From Spongospora subterranea f. sp. subterranea (taxonomy: Eukaryota; Endomyxa: Phytomyxea; Phytomyxea; Plasmodiophorida), in assembly GCA_049724395.1 (NCBI GenBank), contig JAUGWO010000297.1:1-48188 (forward strand): DNA of 48,188 nt, read 5' to 3'. Below, piece after piece: positions 21,092-32,647 of this stretch (within the stretch, counting starts at the first letter, position 1; every line of letters begins with the position of its first letter). The translations under genes were made by a program, and so were the position numbers. The notes under the pieces are model-generated. The model worked only from the letters and a program-made list of their open reading frames with translations. It was not told the origin of the DNA and ran no database searches.

Positions 21092-21325
21092 TCAAGGTGT
21101 GTAATGACAGTGCAGATCTATACTCTAATTTTGCTGAAGTTCAATTGCCGATCAGATTCCCATCCTGTTTCAAATCACTCAGCAAGTACTCATTCGGCTA
21201 TAGAATCTCAAGGTGTGTAATCACAGTACAGGGCTCTCAAGGTTTGCTGATGTCCAATTGCCAATCAGATATTCTGCCAGTTTCAGCTCACTTATCAAGC
21301 ACTGATTCGGATATTGCATCCAGTG
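21092..21325. repeat. Tandem repeat, about 116 bp, two diverged units
   Basis: Units begin at 21092 and 21208, each starting TCAAGGTGTGTAAT.ACAGT and containing CAATTGCC.ATCAGAT and ACTCATTCGG/CTGATTCGG. A weaker third relic may follow near 21380-21440 (CATTGCCAATCTG). The repeats follow the MULE remnant and could be its Ser/Asp-rich C-terminal coding repeats (SDSEPLSDQ just upstream in one frame). Confidence 0.55.
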
Positions 21326-21638
21326 GTCTCATTTGCGTTCTGCTCCTGTATTGTTGTGTTCCTTACATGTACATGCAGTTAATCCCATTGCCAATCTGTC
21401 TTCAATCAGTGTTGCGGTTATACCCTGTAATGACAATCACGGTTCGGATGTATTTAATTGAGATTCTGACATATGGAATATATAGAGATTGTAGGAATTG
21501 TTCAGATAATGATGTCGAGGGCCTGGTTGATTGAAAGGGGTGACATTGCTCCGATTGTATGTCAGCGGGTCGGATGCACTAACTGCATTCGGCCTACACA
21601 GACTGATTACAAGACGCTGCGAACCCTGTGGTCCAGCA

Positions 21639-21947
21639 CTATCCTCTAATGGTCCGCACCGATAGATCAAATCTCTCGGCGACGGCCGAAATTGCAGACA
21701 CAGGATCATCAGTTTGGCCCTTTGCAATGCCCGTCGATTCCGTCCCAGTGACAAACTGCAGTTGCTGTTGCTGCGACTCGAAGAAAAGATAGCAGAGTTT
21801 GAGGAATCCCATCAGGAACACCAGCTCGAGGATGTTCCAAAGTGAGGATTCTTGTTCAATGGTCTCGGGTCTTACAAGTGGTATATGAAGTGTTAATATC
21901 GTACATTGGGGCAATTTTTCACTCAACCAATTATCGCACAGATCCAT
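21639..21947 (-). CDS. Hypothetical short open frame (102 aa)
   Basis: The minus strand is open for 102 codons and has a strongly hydrophobic segment (ILELVFLMGFLKLCYLFF) followed by a Gln run. It could be an exon of a membrane protein or chance. No family was recognised and no splice partners were identified. Confidence 0.2.
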   Translation of the reverse strand: MDLCDNWLSEKLPQCTILTLHIPLVRPETIEQESSLWNILELVFLMGFLKLCYLFFESQQQQLQFVTGTESTGIAKGQTDDPVSAISAVAERFDLSVRTIRG

Positions 21948-22020
21948 CTAAGGGCCATGCAAGTGGCTGAGGAGTATTCACAAATTGATGAGCACTTTGA
22001 ACCCCTGCGAGATCTTCAAT

Positions 22021-22068
22021 GATTCAATATATTTATTAAGATTCAATATATTTATTAAGATTCAATAT
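22021..22068. repeat. 19-bp AT-rich tandem repeat (2.5 units)
   Basis: The unit GATTCAATATATTTATTAA occurs at 22021-22039 and 22040-22058 exactly, followed by a partial third unit to 22068. Confidence 0.85.
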
Positions 22069-22069
22069 G

Positions 22070-23620
22070 CATTTCACAGCTCACTACAATGGAAACAATA
22101 ACATTGCTAGGTTTTTGAAATTTAAATATTATCTGACTGAGTTATATACTTTTTTTAATTTTTCAACATATAAAAGCCATGTCGGGCTTTTTGGGCCAAA
22201 ACGGAATTTTAGGCCCACAACTCTCCAAAGAAATCCGCCGAGCATTCGACCGCCCCGACCGGGCCAAAAAATTCTAACAAGTACGGCTGCGAATACAGTT
22301 CGACATGTCGTTCATTGGCCCATGACGTAGATTCGACGGAGAGCTTTAAACATTGAGTAGGGACTTGAAGCAATGTTCAATACCTGTTTCGAATCGGCGA
22401 GACATGCTGGACTTCAATTTTCAACACGTTTGTGGAACTGCGGACCCGATATCGTCACGATTCCCTGCAACTCCTTCCTCTGGCATTTGGCGCGAAATTT
22501 CTGAACCTAGTAGTTGCCCGGGATTTTGTTTATGCACGGCAACAAGGTTTTGAAATTTCGAGCGAAAGTTTAAGAGGAGAGGGAGGCGACACGTCGTTTC
22601 TGACACCAAATTTCTCAACCAAACCGGAGCGAATCTCGAGGCCCAGCACCAGCATTGACTGCATTGAGCCCATATCTCTCTGAGCGGCTACAGGCCAACT
22701 TGCTTATCGATGCAATGCAACCGCGGCGGCGCTGGCTGCTGTTATCTACTGGTGCAACGCCAATCTGCTTCAACCCCGCCGAAGCAGCAGGAGCAGCTGG
22801 ATCTGCGCATTGAACCAAATAGGGGGAAGAGGGCCTTTTTCGATGAGTTAAGCCGGTTCGCCATGGTGTTTGAGATACACCAAAAGTGTGACCTGCTGGT
22901 AATCGTCGAATCAGCCAGTTTCGCTACGACCATTGAACAGCTCCGCTCGCTTCGCTGCTCTCTTCCTCTCTTCGTTCAATACCTCTTCTCTTATAGATCA
23001 GGTATTGCTAGGTTCATATTCAAATGCGCAGCACCGGCGACGCAAAAATTTTCGATCGCATCGATTGGACACTCCAACTGGGTCAACCGTTCTCTGCGCA
23101 GGAAAACGGCTTCGTTGCGGGTGACAGCAACGTTATATTCTTCTCGTAGGCGGCGAATACAGCGAGCGACATTCCAAAGGTTGATTTTCTCCGCGCGAAT
23201 GCGGAAGAACCATTGATTTCACGATCTGCTGCTGGGGTATACCCAGCCGAATAGCAATGCAATTCCATAATCAGTAAGATGTAGCATTACCCCATGCAAC
23301 GACGAATTCGGCAAACATCAGTTTTGTATAGCACAGTGAAGCTTTCGAATCAAAATCTCTTGCTTGTAGAGCGCCACAGATCAAGCATGTTCATTGGAAC
23401 GCCACGAAGAATGAGCTTTTCAGTGTTTCAACGCCAAGAGGTGCTCACCGATATATTTCATGTGTTTTACAAATGGCACGGGATTCGACCAGTTCCACGT
23501 CAGTGATGCAGTCCTCAAGCGCCTGCTGGATCTGCTCATTCGGCATTGTTCAACAATACAGCGGGCGATAAGTTTTTTTCGCGTAGACCTGTTGCGAGAA
23601 ATGTCAGTGAGCTCCGCGAA
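22070..23620. other. Unrecognised region upstream of copy C
   Basis: No gene recognised. The plus strand is open for 168 codons at 22710-23216. On the minus strand, protein-like charged stretches occur in changing frames (EEVLNEERKRAAKRAELFNG near 22930-22990; NLWNVARCIRRLREEYNVAV near 23120-23180). These look like remains of a minus-strand gene of unknown type. Confidence 0.25.
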
Positions 23621-23623
23621 CTT

Positions 23624-23733
23624 CACTCGTCACAGACACTGACGGCGAGTCGTCACAGACACTGACGGCGATTCATCAGACGTTACAGACACTGACGGCG
23701 ACTGGTCACAGACACTGACGAGTGACGGCGACT
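23624..23733. repeat. Minisatellite directly upstream of copy C
   Basis: Four units of 23-30 bp share the core TCACAGACACTGACGGCGA. They lie at about 23624, 23648, 23671 and 23701, and end 45 bp before the start codon of copy C at 23779. No such repeat precedes copies A or B. Confidence 0.85.
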
Positions 23734-23778
23734 CCCAGACCAAATCTGTTGCGAAGTAGATGGGTTAGGGAAGGAGCA

Positions 23779-24883
23779 ATGGCTCTCACGAAAGGGATGA
23801 CGAATCTTGTTTGGTCAGCATTGCTCATATGGCTTGTGATGAATTGTCAGGAAGAGGTGGATCTTACTGGAACGATTGGACTATCTGGGGTCAATGATCA
23901 ATGGGCTGAGTTTACTGACCAGGAGGTGACATTAATTCAAATGAAGGAGCCAAAAGAGGAAGCGCCATTCATGAAGTGGATTGAAACTTTGGACTCGGAG
24001 AACAAATTCGGGGTTCTGCGTTTACCAGAGAAGCTGAAAACAAATATTGCTGATTCGCTAACGGCGATGGATGATGGTCAATTCATTGGTCGGTTTGGTG
24101 AGGTCATCCAACATAACATATATGAGGACATTCGAAAGGAACATCCCAATTGGATAGTTATTCCTATGGGTATAGCACGGATCGTCAGAAAAAAATCAAT
24201 ATGCTGTAGCAGCGCATATCGATTTTCATCGCAATGCTGGTATTGAAGACCTGTTGAAACATATGAGGAATTGGTCTGTGGATATCATGGAATGTTTAGC
24301 AATGAATGAGGACGTTAAATCCGCTGCTCTGAAACACTGCAATGGCAACGTTGAACAATACGCAATCGAAATGCTGTCACTCGATTATTTGATGAATATC
24401 TGGATACCGATTGAACCTATTCAAGCGTGGCCATTGGCATTCACACCGGCCACTCAATGCAATGAGACTCGCACCAAGATTGCTCCTGATTCGTCCGGTA
24501 GCGAACATCAGATTCAACTGCTTGTAAGGTCTGAATCCGAGGTAAACGATTGGTACACACGATGGAACATGCAGCCCAATGAAGTTTATGTCTGGGATTC
24601 AAGGACTGTCGCCCATGCAGCCGTCAAAATAGGTGATGGGGAAGGCGAGCGATCATCCATTGCTTGCCGACTGCTGATCATGCACTCAAAAGAGGTTCGG
24701 TCCACTTCGAAATCGTTGCCCCCCAAGTACAATACTCTGTGCTATACCGAACGGTTTTTGGAGCAAGTGAAGAAAGAGCTTGATTGGACGGGTTTGCCAG
24801 TCGGATTGATGATGACCCAATTGGGATATCCCCGACTTTGTGACAAACCTGCCACAGACCTGCCGCCATCTGTCAAATGTTAA
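23779..24883 (+). pseudogene. CmcJ/AsaB-like oxygenase family, copy C, one frame break
   Basis: Third family member. It starts at 23779 (MALTKGM, then a hydrophobic segment ending LVMNCQEE). The upstream codons in the same frame do not align with the other copies. The frame is open to about 24190 and again from just after there to 24883. The two halves are offset by one base at a run of seven A (about 24191-24197); beyond it the family pattern resumes with AHIDF, NIWIPI, WPLAF, WYTRWNMQPNEVYVWDS, VAHAAV and RSSIACRLL. All candidate metal ligands are therefore still encoded. This is either a recent pseudogene or a homopolymer base-calling error. Like copy B, the C-terminus ends in a Pro-rich tail (PPSVKC). 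Confidence 0.7.
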
Positions 24884-26150
24884 TGTCCAAGTCAAACACC
24901 ATCTCGAGATACACTGTTTTTTCTGGAAGATTGACACATTAATACACTGTGTTAAATGCGCTGGTCTACTGTTGCACTTTCACAGGCGATTTCATTCATA
25001 CTGATTTGTCAGATTTTACCATGTGTATTGTCATCACGAACTAAGTGGCGGCAAGTCTGAGAGATCCGCTTTGGTCTGGAAGTGTTTTTAATCTTTCCCA
25101 CCTTGTGTCGTATTTGTCGTTATCATATTCAGGTATGGAAAACATTGGTGAAAACGATACGAAAAGCAGCCGACCGAGAGCCTAAGGGCTTTGCTGCAAT
25201 GACGGAGTCGTAACCAAGGTCATAATATATATGGGGCCAGGTGTAAATATTCATATTCAGGAAGTGGCTTTGAAATATGGAAAAATGTTGCTGCTGCCGA
25301 TTGATTTCTCTTCAGTGGGTCACGACTGTAAACGGCTTTGGTCGGTCGACCGACACTTCGAGCTCTTGTCACGTGATTGATCTGCACACCATGATTTGCG
25401 CCATCATGCGGAACCGATTTTAAACAACGTGGATGAACGTAAATTGTTCTACAAAAACAAAATTGCGAAATTGCGCCTCCATAATTCTGTTGCATTGGGA
25501 AACGGACGCAGAAGTGTCGTAGAACCGCCTGAAGCGCTCCTGGTGGACAAATGTGGACACCGAATGGCGAGTCGAGAAGCTGTGCAAACACGTCCTGTTG
25601 TCCAGGCTCTGTTTTCGCACTATGACTTGTTCGGACACTCATCAGTCGTGAACGCCTAAGTCATCGGCGAAGTTGGAAATGAGTTGCTGAGCAGTTGTAG
25701 CGGTGGACTGAGCTTCCTTGCCAACATCAGTGAGTTAACAAGGTCCATTGTATCGATTGAATTCCAGATAACCAGCAGTCATCTGACAATGATGAGGTTC
25801 GCTGCCGAAGACAAACTGTTAACTGGATCTTCTTTAATACGAATCATTTTGAAAACCTGCTGGCTGTCCAGGAATTGATCCATATCAGCAAGACGATCGA
25901 CAATTGAGATTTTTAGACAATTCAAATAATGTTGCTAGCGCGAGACTATCAACCACATGACCCAGTACTTTATCGAGCGTATGTTAGACAATGCCGGGTT
26001 CTCTGATTTTCCGCGAAAGGAACGCGATGGAACGTTCTTTTCAACAAAACCTGAGAAAATATCACGCCGATGGCGACTTCTAATGCGTCAATTTGAACAA
26101 AACAATTTGATTGCTGATATGAACCGAATAAAGAATATGGGGAAAGGCGT
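24884..26150. other. 3' flank of copy C and unrecognised DNA
   Basis: The first about 120 bp resemble the 3' flanks of copies A and B (AATACACTGTGTTAAATGCG). No gene was recognised beyond. An 87-codon plus-strand frame at 25396-25659 and a 140-codon minus-strand frame at 25642-25220 overlap each other and carry no known motif. Protein-like minus-strand sequence around 25700-25890 (QVFKMIRIKEDPVNSLSSAA) suggests a decayed gene. Confidence 0.3.
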
Positions 26151-26500
26151 GCTACTTGTGATTGCGGTTGAGATACGTTGTGCGTTTTTCCAGATCTGGG
26201 CGTAGTGCGGCAAAGTACGTTGGGATCATGGTAGCATCGATTAAGCGAAACATCGGCAAATCAAAAAGGGGTGATCTGAGTAGCAGGATTGGAGAAAATA
26301 CCAAGGTGCTGTTCAAGATCTATCTCAACTGCTTGAACATCGGCAACGATCTCGACAAATTTTTACCGGGGTCACGAAAGGCGCATTTATCGAGATTGAA
26401 GAGCACAGTTTCCCCAGCACTGTTCACACGACCTCCTTCAAAGACGACAGACTGTCCGGTGCATCATTCATGTTTTCATTTGCGTTTGAAAAAAATTGAG
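26150..26500 (-). pseudogene. Unknown minus-strand protein-coding relic
   Basis: On the minus strand, one frame reads VFEGGRVNSAGETVLFNLDK, then CAFRDPGKNLSRSLPMFKQL, one stop, and then LPMFRLIDATMIPTYFAALR and PDLEKRTTYLNRN. The sequence looks like a real, mostly conserved protein with a few stops. I do not recognise it. The stretch around KRTTYL shares AAAACGCACAACGT with the minus strand near 6.08 kb (KRTTWD there), so it may be a two-copy relic. Confidence 0.3.
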
Positions 26501-26990
26501 GGCTTTACCGTTTATCAAACTGTTGAGTGTTACCGTATTCTCTCCTCTCAATCCTCGATTATCCTTCAAGTGAAATTCCAACGAGGGGAGCGCACATCGA
26601 TCTCATTCTTGAGGCAAACCATCTCGGTTTGCATCCACTTTCGCCTGCCTAAAGTCAAATCCCTGGCTCCGACATGCTGTTCGGGTCTGCAAAACTTGAC
26701 AATGCTTCCTTTATTTTATTCGGGTTTGTCAATGTATTTCTTGATTGTCTGTTCTTGTCAGCATCGCTTTCCTCTGTGATTCCCGCATGACCGCAGGCGC
26801 TTTTTCAGTCGCAAGACTTGGCATCACTCTACCATCGCCCATGGTGGTAGCAACCTCCAACCATTCACCAAAATTGCCTTCCTTCGACGGCTGCCGATTT
26901 CGGATACGATTAGAAGCCGTCTTGTACAATAGGAATGATGATCCATTTGAATTGTTCCTTTAGGATGTCTTCATAGATGGTTCGTGGATT
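26500..26990. other. No recognisable feature
   Basis: Both strands hold short open frames (26745-26963 plus, 26929-26729 minus) with no recognised motif. No repeat was noticed. Confidence 0.25.
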
Positions 26991-26999
26991 ATCTCAGCA

Positions 27000-27560
27000 A
27001 AAACACTGCTGAATTCATCGAATCCACGAGGAGCATTCCAATTGGATAGCCATTCCTATTTGTACAGTACGCCATATCAAACAATTTTCAGTATTCTGTA
27101 CGAAAGGATCGCGAAGCTGGTATTGATGACCTGTTGAAACAATACCAATCATCGTCTGCGGAAGTCAAAGTTTAGCAATCGTCAAATCCGCAGCTCTGAA
27201 AGATTAGTGCCATCCTGAACAACGCAGTCGAAATGTCGACGCTCGAGAGTATAATGAGATTTGTTGAAGCAGGGCCATTAACATTGACACATGGCGATCA
27301 ATTCGGTGAGAGTCTTAACAACATTTGCTTCTGTAGCGAGCATAACCTTCAATCGCTTGTAAGATCCGAATCTACAGTAGAAATGATGGGAACACACAAT
27401 TGAACAAGCAGCCCACTGAAGTTCATGTCTGGGATTTGCAACCTGTCGCCCATCCAACCTTAAGACTTGATGATGGGGAACTAATATTGGCGTGCAAATG
27501 GGATAGGACCGACTGTCCAAGCTCGTCAGGAGGACGGAGAGGCAGTCGGCGAGTACGTCT
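27000..27560 (+). pseudogene. CmcJ/AsaB-like oxygenase family, copy D, decayed
   Basis: Short, diverged relic of the family. Recognisable DNA blocks in order are: GAGGAGCATTCCAATTGGAT (the EHSNWIVIP region), GCTGGTATTGATGACCTG TTGAAACAAT as in copy C, AATCCGCAGCTCTGAAAGA, GGCCATTAACATTGACAC (WPLALT region), GATCCGAATCTACAGTA, and GCAGCCCACTGAAGTTCATG (MQPDEVYVW region). Frames change and stops are present, and the 5' end with the signal peptide is gone. The young chromovirus at 27785 begins about 220 bp beyond it. Confidence 0.65.
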
Positions 27561-27784
27561 CTCGGGTGAATTAATTTGCTGATGCACTGCGAGCAATAGC
27601 ACCACCCAGCATCATCGCTGTTGGAGACCATCTCCTTGCAGTCATCATTCTTAATGGCTTCAATCCGCATATTTCATAATTTCGGTCGATGATCCAACCG
27701 AGGTCGCCGAAAACGAAACGCTATCAAGACTGGATACCTTCTCATAAATGGAAGCCATGTTGGCATTCTTGTATTCTATATAAA

Positions 27785-28000
27785 TGTCGTGATTCAGCCC
27801 ACGTTAAGCAGTCATTCTCCTCCACATACGCGAACCATGTGCGTGAACCAGCCATTGCTTATGTCCCGTCATCACAGGGGCCATTTTCCACCTTTCAAAC
27901 GGATTTAGGTTTATTAAATCCGTTCCAATAAACCATTCTCAATTATAGTTGCCAACAAAACCATTGTTTGCCTGTAAAGTCTCGGTGCTTGCCCCTGACA
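27785..28000 (+). repeat. 5' LTR of the young chromovirus
   Basis: 216 bp, TG...CA ended (TGTCGTGATT to CCCCTGACA), identical to 32648-32863. A 13-nt string within it (27935-27947, ATTCTCAATTATA) is the exact reverse complement of 28002-28014, one base past the LTR end. This is the arrangement known from self-priming Tf1/sushi elements. Confidence 0.95.
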
Positions 28001-31000
28001 TTATAATTGAGAATCTTAACCCAAAATTGCACCCAAACAATGGACAACTTTGACTCTTCCAATCCGGCTCATGTAGAAGCGGCTATGCGAAATCTTTATG
28101 GTCGACTTACCTCTCTGGATGAGTCCAGCTCGCAACTGATGGAGCGGAACGCCGAATTAGCTGACACTCTTCATGGTTTGATTTCAGAAAAGACGGAAGA
28201 AGTCAAGATGGGTTCCGCCCCTCGTTCATCTGCATGGCCAAAGCTCCCACTTCCCGAGAAATATGATGGCCAACGAAATCTGTTCCGTCAATTTTTGAAT
28301 AGTGTGAAACTCCACTTCACGATCTCACCGGATCGCTTCCCGACCGACACGGCCAAGATAGGCTTGGTCGCCTCCTTGCTTCGTGGAGCCGCCCTCGACT
28401 GGATAACACCATATCTCGAACACACCGATCCCATGCTCTCCTCTTGGTACGAGTTCGAGAAAAAATTCACGGCAATGTTCGACGACCCGCATCGAGCGAA
28501 AACGGCAGTTATAAAACTAACCCAGCTTCGCCAAGGCCGCCGATCTGTTGTCGTTTATGCTGCTGAATTCCGAAGGATCGTGATGGACGCCGACTTCGAC
28601 AACAATGCTCAAGTTTATTGGTTCCGAGCTGGTCTCGCCGACGCAATTTTGGACGAGTTGATTCATTGTGCAGCTGAGACGGATTTAGAGAGATTTATCG
28701 GGCAATGCATTCTGATCGATACCCGCATCCGTGAGCGTCAAGTCGAACGAAGTCGACGCCCAGTCATCCCATACGCACCTTCCGGCAACAACGATCCTAT
28801 GGTGCTAGACACAACCTCGACGTCAATCCGTCGTAGACCGATATCCTTAGAAGAACGGAAGCGTCGGTTGGAGAACGACCTTTGCTTATATTGCGGACGA
28901 CCTGGTCATCGTAAGGACTACTGCCCATTGAAGTCGGGGAGCTATCAGGCCCGCAATCCTATTAATCCTAATATAACCGACCAGTCTTCGAACTATCCCA
29001 GTTCTGTTCGGTCCGATAACTCATCTGCTCCTCCCGTCCCCATGTTGGCAGCACCTTATGTTACTGCCTATTCAGTCAATACTGCACTGCCCCAGTCTCC
29101 CTGCCTCCAGATTCACGTCCGAATCAACGGACAACATGTAACTGCCCTAGTCGACTCTGGAGCTTCCTCATCTTTCATTGATCGTCACCATGCTCAAATT
29201 TTAGGCATCCCTCTCAAGAATCTCACAGAGTCGATCCCGGTCAAGACTATCGACGGTTCGGGGCTGAAGACTGGAGACATCACCTATTGTACCATTCCTG
29301 TTGCAATAGAGACTTGTCTTGGTCGCGAATACGTCCGCTTCTACGCTATTGACATGAAGCGCCACACGATGGTGTTAGGTTCCCCTTGGCTAGCCAAGCA
29401 CAACCCAGACATTGATTGGCGTCACCAACAACTCAGTCCCCGAAAGAACTACCTTCGCGATACTCAAGTCTCTGTCGTTGACGTCGGCGTTGAGCCCAAC
29501 AAGAAGGAGGTGAAGCTGCCGCACCAGTACAACGATTTTTCCGACGTATTCGCTAAATCTATCCTAGACAAGCTCCCTCCTCATCGGCAATATGATTGTG
29601 CGATCGATCTCGAGCTTGGCAAATCCCCTCCGTTCGGCCCCATCTACTCGTTGAGCGAACTCGAAACAAAGGCCTTACGTGAATTTATAGCAGAAAATCT
29701 GCCAAAACGTTTTATTACCGAATCCACTTCTCCCGCTGGTGCCCCGGTCCTGTTCGTCCGTAAGAAGGATGGAAGTTTACGTCTCTGTATTGATTATCGT
29801 CGCCTAAACGCCATCACGATCAAGAACCGGTATCCGCTCCCGCTCATCAACCAACTACTTGACCGGCTTCGATCCGCGAAAATTTTTACCCGTATCGATC
29901 TCCGCTCGGCGTATTACCTTTTGCGAATTCGTAAAGGCGACGAATGGAAAACTGCTTTCCGCACTTCTTTTGGACATTTTCAGTTCAATGTTATGCCGTT
30001 TGGGTTAACCAACGCCCCCGCTACCTTCCAACATTTTTTGAATGACATCTTCCGCCCTTTTCTCGAACATTTCGTCATAATCTACCTAGACGATATTTTA
30101 ATCTTTTCAGAGGACATTTCTGTACATGAAGCCCACGTGCGTCAAGTTTTACAAACCCTACGCGATCACAACCTTTGTGCCAAGTTGGAAAAGTGCGAAT
30201 TCTCCACTAGCCAGACCGAGTTCTTAGGCTACATCGTATCTTCGTCTGGGGTGTCCATGGACCCCTCCAAGGTCCAAGCTGTTATCGACTGGCCTCCTCC
30301 CACCACTGTTAGATCCGTGCAGTCGTTTCTTGGATTCGCCAATTTTTATCGTCGGTTCATCAAGAATTTCTCCACAATCGTGCGACCATTGACCCTTTTA
30401 ACTCGCAAGAATGCGGTTTACAAGTGGAATGACGAACAGGAAGACGCATTCACGACTTTGAAACAAGCCTTCACTTCCGCTCCAATCTTGGTGCACGCAG
30501 ACCCCTCGAAGTCATTCACCCTCGAAACCGATGCGAGTAATTTTGCAATTGGCGCAATTTTATCGCAGTTTGATGCAGAAGGCGTTTTACATCCTTGCTG
30601 CTTTTACTCTCGTTCTCTTAACCCTGCAGAAAGTCGGTACGACATTCGCGACAAGGAATTACTTGCTATCAAGGCTGCTTGTACCGCTTGGAGGCATTAT
30701 CTGGAAGGTGCGCTTCATCCAATCCTGGTCCCTACTGATCATGAGTCGCTGCGCTATTTCCCTACGATGAAGTCCTTATCCAGTCGTCAAGCCCGATGGT
30801 CCCTGTTCTTTTCACGTTTTAACCTGAATTTCTGTTATCGTCCGGGGTCTCGCAACGGCAAAGCCGATGCCCTCTCGCGTCGGCATGATCTTGAAACTAT
30901 CTCACCACGCCTCAGCGTTTGTCCTATGTTTTCTCCCGAAGCTTTCCCAGCCTCCGCTTCTGATCCTGATCCTCCTCCTGTTTCTGGTTGCGTCTTGGAC

Positions 31001-32647
31001 CTCGATCACAATTCTGTGCTCGAACCCCTTCCTGTCGTTGGATCCTCTCCAGTTCTTGTTCCTGGTCTTACCCCTCGCGCTGTCGTCCACAGCGCTACCG
31101 CTACTCACACTTCTCCGTCTTCGGATCCTTTAACACTCCCCGCGTTTCATGCTCGACTCGTCGATGCTACTCTTAACGATCAAATACGCCCAGTCTCGTA
31201 TCCACGACATGGAGCCCAAATTCCCAGTTCTTCGGGCTGGGAATTTGCTCCTTTTTGAAAACCGCATATATGTTCCAGATCGTGACGATTGTCGCCTCGC
31301 TGTGCTTCGTCTTTGCCACGATTTCCCCACCGCTGGCCACTTCGGTTTCGCCCGAACGCTCGACCTCGTAAAACGCAACTATTGGTGGCCTGGATTATCG
31401 TTATTTGTCAAGACGTATATCCGTTCGTGTGAAACATGTGCCCGCTCCAAGGCTTCGCGAATGAAACCTTCAGGCCTGTTGCAGCCCCTACCTATCCCTT
31501 CTCGCCCATTTGGCTCCGTTGGCCTCGACTTCATTACCGACCTTCCGCTCTCAGATAAGTCGAATTGTATCTTAGTCTTCGTTGATCGCCTAACCAAGGT
31601 TGGTCACTTCGCTCCCTGCCATGGTCCTCCAGACGCCGAGACTACAGCAAACCTGTTCCTGTTTACCATCGTTCGGCTTTATGGCATCCCCGACCAGATC
31701 ATTAGTGACCGTGGCCCCCAATTTATTTCCAAATTTTGGAACCGGTTGTTCGAACTCTTAGGTGCTGATGTCTCGTTGTCATCGGGTTATCACTGTCAGA
31801 CAAACGGACAAACAGAGCGCCTCAATCAAGTCTTGGAACAATACTTGCGTTGCTATACTTCGTATCAACAAGACGATTGGTCCCACCTTCTGCCTCTTGC
31901 GGAGTTCTCTTACAACAATTCAAAGAGTTCTGCTACGGGATTGTCACCATTCTTCGCGTTGCGTGGATATCATCCCAAATTTGACCCTGCGGTGCCCTCT
32001 GTCGCTTATGTACCCCGTGCCGAAAGTTATGTGACGAATATCACCAACCTCCATGTTTGGCTCCGAAACCAAATTGCCCTCGCTCAAGCCCGTTATAGCG
32101 ACCATGCTGACCGTCGTCGTTCCTCACCTCACGCATATCGCATTGGTGATCGTGTTTGGTTGTCCACTTCCAACATTCGTTCGGCGCGTCCCTGTCCCAA
32201 ACTCTCTTCTCGCAACATTGGTCCCTTTATAATCAAAAGAGTCCTCGGCCCTGTTACTGTTGAGTTGGAACTTCCTCCTTCGCTGAAGATTCACCCAGTT
32301 TTTCATGTTGCCTTGCTCTCTCCCTTTGTTGCTAACACCATTCCTCATCGTGTTCAGGGTCCTCCTCCTCCCATTTTCGTCGACGACGATCCTTCCCAGA
32401 CACCTCACTACCTAGTGAATGCCATTCTCGACTCACGGTAATCATCGCTCCAAACTACAATACCTGATCGATTGGAAAGGCTACACTCCAGCCGACCGTT
32501 CTTGGGAACCTTGCGAAATCATAACCCACGACGTCGGTGACCTCGTCACCGCTTTTCACCAAGCTCACCCTGAACTTCCTGGTCCCGCATTCACGGCGTC
32601 TCGCGGTCCTCGAGCGTTTGGAACCCGCTCGTCTCGTGGGGGGGTAA

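Noticed and set aside
22710-23216. 168-codon plus-strand frame as a gene
   Set aside because: No recognised domain, and charged protein-like sequence also occurs on the opposite strand in changing frames; strand and identity cannot be supported.
23624-23733. CRISPR-like array
   Set aside because: Units are contiguous and imperfect with no spacers of constant length, and the context is eukaryotic; it is a minisatellite.
27785-27800. 5-bp target duplication for the 27.8-kb chromovirus
   Set aside because: The flanks ATAAA and CTTAT do not match; only an inverted resemblance exists, which I do not count.
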